A DNA stretch of 12,699 nucleotides from Bacteroidales bacterium (GTDB taxonomy: Bacteria > Bacteroidota > Bacteroidia > Bacteroidales > DTU049): NCBI GenBank assembly GCA_018056215.1, contig JAGPGB010000016.1:1-12699 (forward strand). Direction: 5' to 3'. A program made the position numbers and the translations under genes. This document shows positions 1 through 6,726 of this stretch, one piece after another (the first letter of the stretch is position 1; every line of letters begins with the position of its first letter). Under the pieces are notes generated by a model. It was not told where the DNA came from and did not search any database. It saw nothing but the letters and a program-made list of their open reading frames with translations.

Positions 1-2827
1 TTTGTTGTCCTAACTGTTCTGTAATAAATTTTTTCACAAAATGAGCAGTATATCCTTTATCTATTGTCATGATTTCTGGTAATGAGCCATTAAATATTAT
101 TTCACCGCCCATATTTCCACCCTCTGGACCTAGGTCTATGATATGATCGCAGTGTGTTATTACTTCTAAGTTATGCTCGATTACTATCACTGTATTTCCT
201 AGATCGACTAATTTATCTAAGGTTTTTAACAAAATGGAAATGTCCTCGAAATGTAATCCTGTGGTAGGTTCATCTAATATATATAAAGTTTTTCCAGTAG
301 ATTTTTTGATTAGTTCAGTAGCTATTTTTACTCTCTGAGCTTCTCCACCACTTAATGTTACTGAAGATTGACCTAATCTAATGTAGCCCATTCCTATATC
401 ATTAATCATTTTTATACTCCTCTGTAGTCTTGGTTGTCCATCAAAAAAATTATAAGCTTGCTCAAAAGTCATATCTAGTATTTCACTAATATTTTTACCT
501 TTAAATCTAATCTCTAGTGTTTCTCTATTATATCTTTTACCATTGCATGTAGGGCAAGTAGCATAGACATTATCCATAAATTTCATTTCATATACTAAAT
601 ATCCTGTCCCTTTGCAAGTATCACATCGTCCACCACCTACATTAAAGCTAAATCTACTTTTACTGTAACCACGCATTTTAGATTCTGGCTGTTGAGAAAA
701 TAATTCTCTAATATAGTCAAATATTCCTATATATGTTGCTGGATTGCTACGAGGTGTCCTACCTATAGGTGATTGATCTATGATAATTATTTTATCAATA
801 TTTTCTATCCCTTCTATATTATCATATTCTAAGCAATTATGATTTGATTTATTTAAAATATTAAATATAGCTGGATATAGTGTTTCTGTTATTAGACTAG
901 ATTTGCCACTTCCAGAAACTCCAGTGATAGCTATTAATTTATTAAGCGGAAAATCAACAGTTAGATTTTTTAGATTATGTCCTTTAGCTCCTATTATAGT
1001 TAAGTTTTTACCATTGCCAGTTCTGGGTTCTAGCTTTGGTGTAAATTTCTTTTTCCCACTTAAATATTGACAAGTTAGTGATTCACAATTTTTTAAATCT
1101 GTTGGTGATCCTTGAGCAATTATTTTACCACCATGTTCGCCTGCTCCTGGACCGAAATCAATTATTTGGTCTGCAGAGAGCATCATATCTCTATCATGCT
1201 CTACTACTATTATTGAATTATCTAAATCTTTAAGTTTAATTAATGAATTTATTAATTGTTGATTATCTCTCTGATGTAAACCAATACTTGGTTCATCTAA
1301 TATGTATAAGACTCCTGTCAAGCCAGTACCTATTTGTGTGGCTAATCTTATTCGCTGAGCCTCGCCTCCAGATAAACTAAATGTAGGTCTGTTTAGTGTA
1401 AGGTATGATAGACCAACGTCTAATAAAAAATTTACTCTAGTTCTTAATTCTTTTAAAAGTTCTTTTGCTATTATATTTTGTTTATCATTAAATATTTTAT
1501 TGAGACTGTCTATCCAGTTGATTAGAGCTGTCATCTCCATATTAGAGACTTCTGCTATATTTTTATTATCTATTTTAAAATATAAACTTTCTTTTTTTAA
1601 TCTAGCTCCTTCGCATGTAGGACATGGTTTAATGGTTTGAAAAACATTTGCCCATCTACGCATCATAGCATTATCTGCTTCAGCTAATTTATTGACAATA
1701 TTAATAATACCATCATAGTTTAGTTGATAATCAGATGTGATACCAATATCTTTATAATTTATGTTTATTATTTCATCGGTACCATATAATAATGTTTGAA
1801 TTACTTCATCAGGAAATGTTTCTATAGGATCATCCAATGTAAGATCATATTTTTGTAAGATAATTTCCAATTGCCTAAATGTCCAATTATTTTTGTATTC
1901 ACCAAAAGGAGCTATACCGCCCTCTCTTACACTTTTTCTTTTTTCTGGGAATATTTTATCAATATTTATTTCGCTCACATAACCCAATCCTCTGCAAGTG
2001 GGGCAAGCACCATATGGTGAATTAAAAGAAAAAGTATTCGGTTCTGGTAGTGGATATGAAATTCCTGTATCTTCACACATTAAATTTTTTGAGAAGTAAG
2101 TTGGTGTGTCATTATGTAATATTATTAAATTGCCACCACCATATTTGAGTGCCAAATCTATACTATTTTTTAATCTTTTTAATTTAGCAGGATTTACATC
2201 TACTTCATCTATCCATAGTTCTATATCGTGGGTTTGATAACGTTCCAATTTCATACCTTGTTTGATAGTAGTTAGTTTACCATCTATCCTCATTTGCTCA
2301 AACCCAAGTTTAGCATATCTTTCGAAAAGTTCTCTGTAATGTCCCTTACGTGCTTTTACTAAGGGAGCTAATATGTGAATGTGCTCTCCTTTAAATTTTT
2401 CTTGAATTTTTTGAATAATTTCGTCTATTGATAACTGTAACATCGGTTTGCCTGTCATATATGAATAGGCTGTCGATACTTTAGCATATAGCAATCGTAA
2501 ATAATCATATATTTCGGTAACTGTCCCTACAGTAGAACGAGGATTTTGTGAAATAGTTTTTTGCTCTATAGCTACTACTGGAGGTATGCCAGTGATATTA
2601 TCTACATCTGGTCTATCAAACATGCTTACGAATTGTCTGGCATAGGCTCCAAATGTTTCCATATATCTTCGCTGTCCTTCAGCAAAAATAGTGTCAAATG
2701 CTAATGAAGATTTTCCACTACCACTTAGTCCTGTGAAAACTATTAGTTTATGTAAAGGTATTTCTAATGATATATTTTTTAAATTATGTACTCTAGCTCC
2801 TTCTATTATTATATTTTCATTAGCCAT
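1..2827 (-). CDS. uvrA: UvrA, excinuclease ABC subunit A (C-terminal end cut by window edge)
   Basis: This is the DNA-damage recognition ATPase of nucleotide excision repair, which loads UvrB on lesions in the cytoplasm. Translating the minus strand from the ATG at 2827-2825 gives 942 uninterrupted codons to the window edge. UvrA is usually about 940 residues, so only a few are missing. Both ABC halves are visible: Walker A GLSGSGKS at residues 33-40 and GVSGSGKSS at 636-644, signature LSGGEAQRIR at 485-494 and LSGGEAQRVK from 825, each followed by an ILDEP Walker B. The C-terminal zinc module is complete (CDTC 735-738, CPTC 758-761). The first zinc module has CPTC at 275-278, but its first pair is reduced to Cys251 followed by Thr254. 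An AGGAG site eight bases upstream supports the start. It is divergent from the T9SS operon. The identification is very secure. Confidence 0.98.
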   Translation of the reverse strand, partial: MANENIIIEGARVHNLKNISLEIPLHKLIVFTGLSGSGKSSLAFDTIFAEGQRRYMETFGAYARQFVSMFDRPDVDNITGIPPVVAIEQKTISQNPRSTVGTVTEIYDYLRLLYAKVSTAYSYMTGKPMLQLSIDEIIQKIQEKFKGEHIHILAPLVKARKGHYRELFERYAKLGFEQMRIDGKLTTIKQGMKLERYQTHDIELWIDEVDVNPAKLKRLKNSIDLALKYGGGNLIILHNDTPTYFSKNLMCEDTGISYPLPEPNTFSFNSPYGACPTCRGLGYVSEINIDKIFPEKRKSVREGGIAPFGEYKNNWTFRQLEIILQKYDLTLDDPIETFPDEVIQTLLYGTDEIININYKDIGITSDYQLNYDGIINIVNKLAEADNAMMRRWANVFQTIKPCPTCEGARLKKESLYFKIDNKNIAEVSNMEMTALINWIDSLNKIFNDKQNIIAKELLKELRTRVNFLLDVGLSYLTLNRPTFSLSGGEAQRIRLATQIGTGLTGVLYILDEPSIGLHQRDNQQLINSLIKLKDLDNSIIVVEHDRDMMLSADQIIDFGPGAGEHGGKIIAQGSPTDLKNCESLTCQYLSGKKKFTPKLEPRTGNGKNLTIIGAKGHNLKNLTVDFPLNKLIAITGVSGSGKSSLITETLYPAIFNILNKSNHNCLEYDNIEGIENIDKIIIIDQSPIGRTPRSNPATYIGIFDYIRELFSQQPESKMRGYSKSRFSFNVGGGRCDTCKGTGYLVYEMKFMDNVYATCPTCNGKRYNRETLEIRFKGKNISEILDMTFEQAYNFFDGQPRLQRSIKMINDIGMGYIRLGQSSVTLSGGEAQRVKIATELIKKSTGKTLYILDEPTTGLHFEDISILLKTLDKLVDLGNTVIVIEHNLEVITHCDHIIDLGPEGGNMGGEIIFNGSLPEIMTIDKGYTAHFVKKFITEQLGQQ

Positions 2828-2835
2828 TTTTTCTA

Positions 2836-2840
2836 CTCCT
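2836..2840 (-). promoter_or_regulatory. Shine-Dalgarno site of uvrA
   Basis: On the minus strand AGGAG lies eight bases before the uvrA ATG. It fixes that start codon, and it stands out because most genes in this window lack a recognisable ribosome binding site. Confidence 0.8.
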
Positions 2841-2860
2841 AATCAAAAAAATTTAATTTG

Positions 2861-2868
2861 CAAAATTA
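2861..2868 (-). promoter_or_regulatory. Candidate -7 element of the uvrA promoter
   Basis: The minus strand reads TAATTTTG, an exact match to the Bacteroidota -7 consensus TAnnTTTG. Transcription would start near 2854, giving a leader of about 27 bases that contains the AGGAG site. No clear TTTG is seen about 19 bases further upstream, so the -33 half is weak. In such AT-rich DNA the match could be chance. Confidence 0.45.
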
Positions 2869-2968
2869 ATAAAATTATGTAAGTTTTTATTACTACATAA
2901 TATTAATTTTACAAATTAAAACTTTAAATAATCATTTTATATAGAAAAAATCAAAAAATTTTTAATAG

Positions 2969-3074
2969 TGAAAAAAAATTTGTTTTTTTAAAATTTTATT
3001 TATTTTTGCAATGTAATTTTAATTTATAAATAAAAGGGAATATTAATGAAAAAAAATTATTTTTTTAAAATTTT
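2969..3074 (+). repeat. Imperfect direct repeat of A/T tracts before porP
   Basis: Positions 2969-2997 and 3047-3074 both read TG, eight A, TT, a short variable core (TG in the first copy, a single A in the second), seven T, four A, four T. The copies differ only in that core and start 78 bases apart. The first copy contains the -33 TTTG of P1. The second forms the start of the possible leader ORF and runs up to the -33 TTTG of the second candidate promoter. It may reflect a local duplication or only low complexity. Confidence 0.5.
2979..3008 (+). promoter_or_regulatory. Candidate upstream promoter (P1) of the T9SS operon
   Basis: A -33 element TTTG at 2979-2982 is followed after 18 bases by TATTTTTG at 3001-3008, an exact fit to TAnnTTTG. 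Transcription would begin near 3015, leaving a leader of about 105 bases before porP that includes the possible 25-codon leader ORF. The spacing is close to that reported for Bacteroides and Flavobacterium promoters. The local A/T tracts weaken the statistical value of the match. Confidence 0.5.
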
Positions 3075-3123
3075 TGTATTTAAAAAAAATTATATAATTT
3101 TACAGTCAAATTTAGAATTATGA
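3046..3123 (+). CDS. Possible 25-residue leader ORF overlapping the porP start
   Basis: An ATG at 3046 opens a 25-codon frame ending in TGA at 3121-3123. It begins MKKNYFFKIF and ends QSNLEL. AAGGG at 3034-3038 sits seven bases before the ATG, a better ribosome site than porP itself has. The stop overlaps the porP start as ATGA (3120-3123), the classic geometry for translational coupling. The peptide is rich in Lys, Phe, Ile and Asn, which the poly-A/T composition dictates, and it resembles no family I know. It could be a real coupling ORF, a regulatory leader peptide, or chance. The second candidate promoter lies inside it, and transcripts from there would lack it. Confidence 0.35.
   Translation: MKKNYFFKIFVFKKNYIILQSNLEL
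3073..3102 (+). promoter_or_regulatory. Candidate proximal promoter (P2) of the T9SS operon
   Basis: TTTG at 3073-3076 is followed after 18 bases, the same spacing as in P1, by TAATTTTA at 3095-3102, which matches TAnnTTTG except for the last base. Transcription would start around 3109, leaving about 11 bases before the porP ATG and skipping the leader ORF. It is weaker than P1 by consensus. Confidence 0.3.
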
Positions 3124-4115
3124 AAAAAAGTTTATCATTCATAACAATATTTTTAATACTCCTATTATCAAATACCTTTTTGAAAGCACAGCAAGAGGCA
3201 CAGTTTACTCATTATTTCCAAAATTTTAATGCTTATAATCCTGGTTTTGCTGGAGTTAAAAATTCAATTTGTGCAACAGCTCTATATCGTAATCAATGGT
3301 TGGGTTTCAGTGAGGTAGTAAATGGTAAAGAGTATAATGTGAATCCTAGGACTATGCTATTAGCTGTAGATGCTTATATTAAACCACTTCATGGTGGCTT
3401 AAATCTCATAGTTTATAACGATAAATTAGGTTTCGAGAATAATACAGGTGTTAAAATTGGTTACTCGTATAATTTTTATATCCGTGATTATGTTCTAGGT
3501 GTTGGTTTTAATGTTCATTTTCTCGATAAAGGGTTAGATTTTTCATTATTAAATCCTCTAGAAGATAATGATCCATTATTAATACAAAGGAGTAATCAAT
3601 CAGATATGGTAATAGATGCTGACCTAGGAGCTTTTTTATTAAAACCAAATCAATTTTGGGTAGGTTTATCGAGCCTCAATTTAATTCAGTCTTCTGCACA
3701 GCTATCAGATGTTTCTAATATAAAACTAAAGAGACATTACTATATAACAGGAGGTTATATTTTCTCACTTAATAATGATCAATTTGAAATAAGACCATCT
3801 GCTTTGATTAAAACTGATTTTGTATCAGCTCAATATGATATTAATGTACAAATGTATTATCAGGGAATGGTATGGGCTGGTATAGGATATAGAGTACAAG
3901 ATGCTATCATGCTTAATGTAGGTGCACAACCTTTTGCCAATAGTACTAACCAGGGACTTGCTCCGCTCTCATTTGGATATTCTTATGATTTTACTACTTC
4001 AGCTATTGGCAGACACAAAGTGAGCTCTGGTAGTCACGAAGTATTTATAAATTATTGTTTTTTGATTGAAAAAAAGACATATAGACAAGGTAATAGAAAT
4101 GTTAGATTCTTATAA
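3120..4115 (+). CDS. porP: PorP/SprF-family outer-membrane protein of the T9SS
   Basis: This is an outer-membrane beta-barrel of the PorP/SprF family, which helps retain or deliver a subset of T9SS cargo at the cell surface. The 331-residue product starts with a Sec signal peptide (MKK, hydrophobic 5-21, likely cut after LKA at residue 23). The family's N-terminal signature follows: AQFTHYFQNFNAYNPGFAGV, then RNQWLGF. The rest alternates short polar and aromatic strands with many Gly and Tyr, as in barrels, and ends in NVRFL, a tail I recall from family members. No start-proximal ribosome site is seen; the ATG overlaps the stop of the leader ORF. It is first in the operon, as in Porphyromonas. 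The family has many paralogues, so the name rests partly on the gldKLMN genes directly downstream. Confidence 0.92.
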   Translation: MKKSLSFITIFLILLLSNTFLKAQQEAQFTHYFQNFNAYNPGFAGVKNSICATALYRNQWLGFSEVVNGKEYNVNPRTMLLAVDAYIKPLHGGLNLIVYNDKLGFENNTGVKIGYSYNFYIRDYVLGVGFNVHFLDKGLDFSLLNPLEDNDPLLIQRSNQSDMVIDADLGAFLLKPNQFWVGLSSLNLIQSSAQLSDVSNIKLKRHYYITGGYIFSLNNDQFEIRPSALIKTDFVSAQYDINVQMYYQGMVWAGIGYRVQDAIMLNVGAQPFANSTNQGLAPLSFGYSYDFTTSAIGRHKVSSGSHEVFINYCFLIEKKTYRQGNRNVRFL

Positions 4116-4167
4116 GAATGTAACCTTAATTAAATTTTTTACGTTTAATCGATAAAAATTGAAAATA

Positions 4168-5571
4168 ATGATAAAAATGAATATAAAAACATCAAGAGCA
4201 ATTCTAAAAACCGCAGTAGCAGTTTGTTTAATATCAATTGTTTCTACTGCATGTGATACTTCAGACAATGGACAGCTAGTAGGTGTGAGAGATCGTCCGA
4301 TGTGGTATCAACCTACTCCTTATGGTATGGTATTTATTCCTTTAGGTTCATTTATTATGGGCCAAAGTGATCAGGATGTACCTTATAATCAAATCCAGAC
4401 AAATAAGGTTGTTTCCTTACAAGCTTTTTATATGGATGAAACTGAAATTACAAATAATGAATATAGACAATTTGTTTATTGGGTTAGAGATTCTATAGCT
4501 CATACTATATTAGGAGAAATAAATGAAGAGCATTTAATTACTCAAAATGAATATGGAGAGGAATTATTCCCACCAGCTATCAATTGGAAAACTAAAATTA
4601 ACTGGGAAGGACAAGAAGAAAGAGAAGCTCTCGCTGATATGTATCTGCCAGAGCATGAGAGATTTTTCCGTAGAAAACAATTTGATGTTCGTAAATGGAA
4701 TTATGAATATTATTGGATAGATTATCGTGCTGCTGCTGCTAAAAATTGGGATAGCCCTCTGACAAGTGATCAAACTGATAATGTATCTATGCCTATGTGG
4801 AATAATAGACCACAAGGTTATAAAGATCGTTCAGTATATGTTAAAAAAGATGTTATTAATGTATTTCCTGATACTCTCTGCTGGATACATGATTTTACTT
4901 ATTCATTCAATGAACCAATGACACAGAGCTATTTCTGGCACCCTGCTTATGACAATTATCCTGTTGTTGGCGTTAACTGGAAGCAAGCTAGAGCATTTTC
5001 TATTTGGCGAACAAATTATCTAAATACATATCTATCTCAAACCGGTAGCTCATATGTTAATGATTTTAGATTACCTACAGAATCAGAATGGGAATATGCT
5101 GCGAGAGGTGGATTACAATTAAGTCCCTATCCTTGGGGTGGCCCTTATACACGTAATTATAACGGCTGTTTCCTAGCTAATTTTAAACCTTTGAGAGGTA
5201 ATTATGTAGATGATGGTGGTTTGCATACAGTCATTGTAGCACATTATTCACCTAATGATTATGGATTATACGATATGGCTGGTAATGTGGCAGAATGGAC
5301 TAATAATGCTTTTGATCCATCTACCTATCAGTATGCTCATGACTTGAATATGGATTATACATACGAAGCTAAAGAAACTGATCCACCTGTTTTAAAAAGA
5401 AAAGTTATTAGAGGTGGCAGCTGGAAAGATATAAGTTTTTATATGCAAGTGAGTACTCGTGATTATGAATATCAAGATACTGCTACTTCATATATTGGAT
5501 TTAGAAATGTACAAACATATTTAGGTCGCCATAAAGATGATGGTCCAATGTCATCAAATGTTTATCGTTAA
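4168..5571 (+). CDS. gldK: GldK/PorK, T9SS ring lipoprotein with an inactive FGE-like fold
   Basis: This outer-membrane lipoprotein forms, with GldN, the periplasmic ring of the T9SS. I place the start at ATG 4168 (467 residues). A TTG at 4159 extends it by three residues, and an ATG at 4177 is equally possible. A lipoprotein signal peptide ends in STAC with the lipidated Cys at residue 29, followed by Asp. The body is a formylglycine-generating-enzyme/sulfatase-modifying-factor domain: TNNEYRQF near 95, YPVVGVNW, RLPTESEWEYAARGG at 301-315, DMAGNVAEW at 369-377, RGGSW at 415-419 and a final IGFRNVQ. At the places of the two catalytic cysteines of true FGE I see Asp421 and Met426, so it is structural, as known for PorK. 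It follows porP by 52 bases and precedes gldL by 48. Confidence 0.96.
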   Translation: MIKMNIKTSRAILKTAVAVCLISIVSTACDTSDNGQLVGVRDRPMWYQPTPYGMVFIPLGSFIMGQSDQDVPYNQIQTNKVVSLQAFYMDETEITNNEYRQFVYWVRDSIAHTILGEINEEHLITQNEYGEELFPPAINWKTKINWEGQEEREALADMYLPEHERFFRRKQFDVRKWNYEYYWIDYRAAAAKNWDSPLTSDQTDNVSMPMWNNRPQGYKDRSVYVKKDVINVFPDTLCWIHDFTYSFNEPMTQSYFWHPAYDNYPVVGVNWKQARAFSIWRTNYLNTYLSQTGSSYVNDFRLPTESEWEYAARGGLQLSPYPWGGPYTRNYNGCFLANFKPLRGNYVDDGGLHTVIVAHYSPNDYGLYDMAGNVAEWTNNAFDPSTYQYAHDLNMDYTYEAKETDPPVLKRKVIRGGSWKDISFYMQVSTRDYEYQDTATSYIGFRNVQTYLGRHKDDGPMSSNVYR

Positions 5572-5619
5572 AATAAATCAACTAATTAAAATAAATTAAA
5601 AATTAAAAAATTAAAAGTT

Positions 5620-6708
5620 ATGGGTTTTTTAGACAAAATTGTAAAAAGTAAAGCGTACAAAAACTTTATGACCAAATTGTACGGTATTGGTGCTTCTCTT
5701 GTTATTTTAGGTGCACTTTTTAAAATCACTCACTGGCCAGGAGCTACTATAATGCTTAGTATTGGTATGATCACTGAGTCTATCATCTTTTTCTTCTCAG
5801 CATTCGAAGAGCAACCTGTTATACCAGATTGGAGTTTAGTATATCCTGAATTATGGGGTTATTATCACCCAAATGAACCTATGGATGAAGAAATGCTTAA
5901 AAAGATTGAAACTCGCAAATCTACTGAAGCTATAGGTGTAGGAGGAGGAATACAAATAAAAGATAGCGTTACACAAAAATTAGATAAAATGCTTGAAGAA
6001 GCTAAAATAGGTCCAGAACTTATCGAAAGCCTCGCTGAAGGTATGAAAAACTTAAGTGAAAATGCAAAAAAACTCTCTGGCTTAGCAGATGCAACTGCCG
6101 CTACAGATAATTTCGTTACTAACTTAAATACTACTGCTAACACTGTATCTGAACTTAATCAAACTTATCTACAAACTAAAGAATCAACTGCTAAAGTTAT
6201 TGGAGCAAATATCGAATTTGCTGATAATTTAAAAAATATCGTTTCTAATTTTCAAAAATTATCTCAAGCTTCTGAAGATAGTGCTAAAAGTATGCAAGAA
6301 ACAGCTAATGCAAATAAAGTATATGCTGAAACAATTCAAAATACTACTAATAGTGCCAATCAGCTTGCCAAAGCATATATTGAGTCTTCAGAAAAACTTG
6401 TAAATACTACATCAAAATTAGATTTACAAGGGTTTGATAATGCTAAGTTGAGCGAACAATTTGTAAAAATTACAACTAATCTTTCTGCTTTAAACTCTAT
6501 CTATGAAGTACAGATAAATGAATTACAAGCTCAATTAACGAAGGTTGAAAATTTCGGACAAGGTGTGGATAGCTTTACTAATAATGTACAAGAAATACTT
6601 TCTTCCATACAAGAATACAAATCTCAAACACAAAAATTAACACAAAACTTGCAGTCTCTTAATACCATTTATGGTAATATGTTAGCTGCAATGAGTATTA
6701 ATAAATAA
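5620..6708 (+). CDS. gldL: GldL/PorL, proton-channel subunit of the T9SS motor
   Basis: This inner-membrane protein pairs with GldM to convert proton flow into motion that powers secretion (and gliding where present). Two membrane helices lie at about residues 20-36 and 42-61, separated by THWPG. The residues linked to proton transfer in Flavobacterium GldL appear conserved: Tyr21, Lys35, His38 and, within the second helix, Glu53 (Tyr13, Lys27, His30 and Glu49 there). The remaining 300 residues are cytoplasmic, almost Cys- and Trp-free, rich in Ala, Ser, Asn, Gln, Lys and Glu, and look like long coiled coils. At 362 residues it is longer than Flavobacterium GldL (about 215) and Porphyromonas PorL (about 310), as I recall them. 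The start is fixed by MGFLDKIV ahead of helix 1. The 48-base gap upstream is nearly pure A/T with no ribosome site. Confidence 0.96.
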   Translation: MGFLDKIVKSKAYKNFMTKLYGIGASLVILGALFKITHWPGATIMLSIGMITESIIFFFSAFEEQPVIPDWSLVYPELWGYYHPNEPMDEEMLKKIETRKSTEAIGVGGGIQIKDSVTQKLDKMLEEAKIGPELIESLAEGMKNLSENAKKLSGLADATAATDNFVTNLNTTANTVSELNQTYLQTKESTAKVIGANIEFADNLKNIVSNFQKLSQASEDSAKSMQETANANKVYAETIQNTTNSANQLAKAYIESSEKLVNTTSKLDLQGFDNAKLSEQFVKITTNLSALNSIYEVQINELQAQLTKVENFGQGVDSFTNNVQEILSSIQEYKSQTQKLTQNLQSLNTIYGNMLAAMSINK

Positions 6709-6714
6709 TAAAAA

Positions 6715-6718
6715 GGAG
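6715..6718 (+). promoter_or_regulatory. Shine-Dalgarno site of gldM
   Basis: AAAAGGAG ends eight bases before the gldM ATG at 6727. It is the only strong ribosome site inside the T9SS operon and may set the GldM output relative to GldL within their complex. Confidence 0.7.
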
Positions 6719-6726
6719 TTTAAAAG

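Noticed and set aside
1..2827. uvrA as a broken or split gene because no stop is seen.
   Set aside because: The frame is open throughout with all motifs in place and simply runs off the left edge at about the usual full length.
2691..2882. A 63-codon plus-strand open frame opposite the start of uvrA.
   Set aside because: It lies antisense over the conserved Walker A region of uvrA and runs through the uvrA promoter. It has no ribosome site or recognisable domain.
4728..4740. A short GCT triplet run, considered as a microsatellite or phase-variable tract.
   Set aside because: It encodes four alanines in frame within GldK. A triplet repeat would not switch the frame, and it is too short to be notable.
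4564..4815. An 83-codon minus-strand open frame inside gldK.
   Set aside because: It is antisense to conserved gldK coding sequence, its His/Ile/Ser-rich product is typical of a shadow frame, and it has no start signals.
4168..5571. GldK as a true sulfatase-maturing (formylglycine-generating) enzyme.
   Set aside because: The catalytic cysteine positions hold other residues, and the gene sits in the T9SS operon as a lipoprotein.
5865..6143. A 92-codon minus-strand open frame inside gldL.
   Set aside because: It is a mirror of the Ala/Ser/Glu-rich coiled-coil codons of gldL, which generate hydrophobic-looking antisense frames. No independent support.
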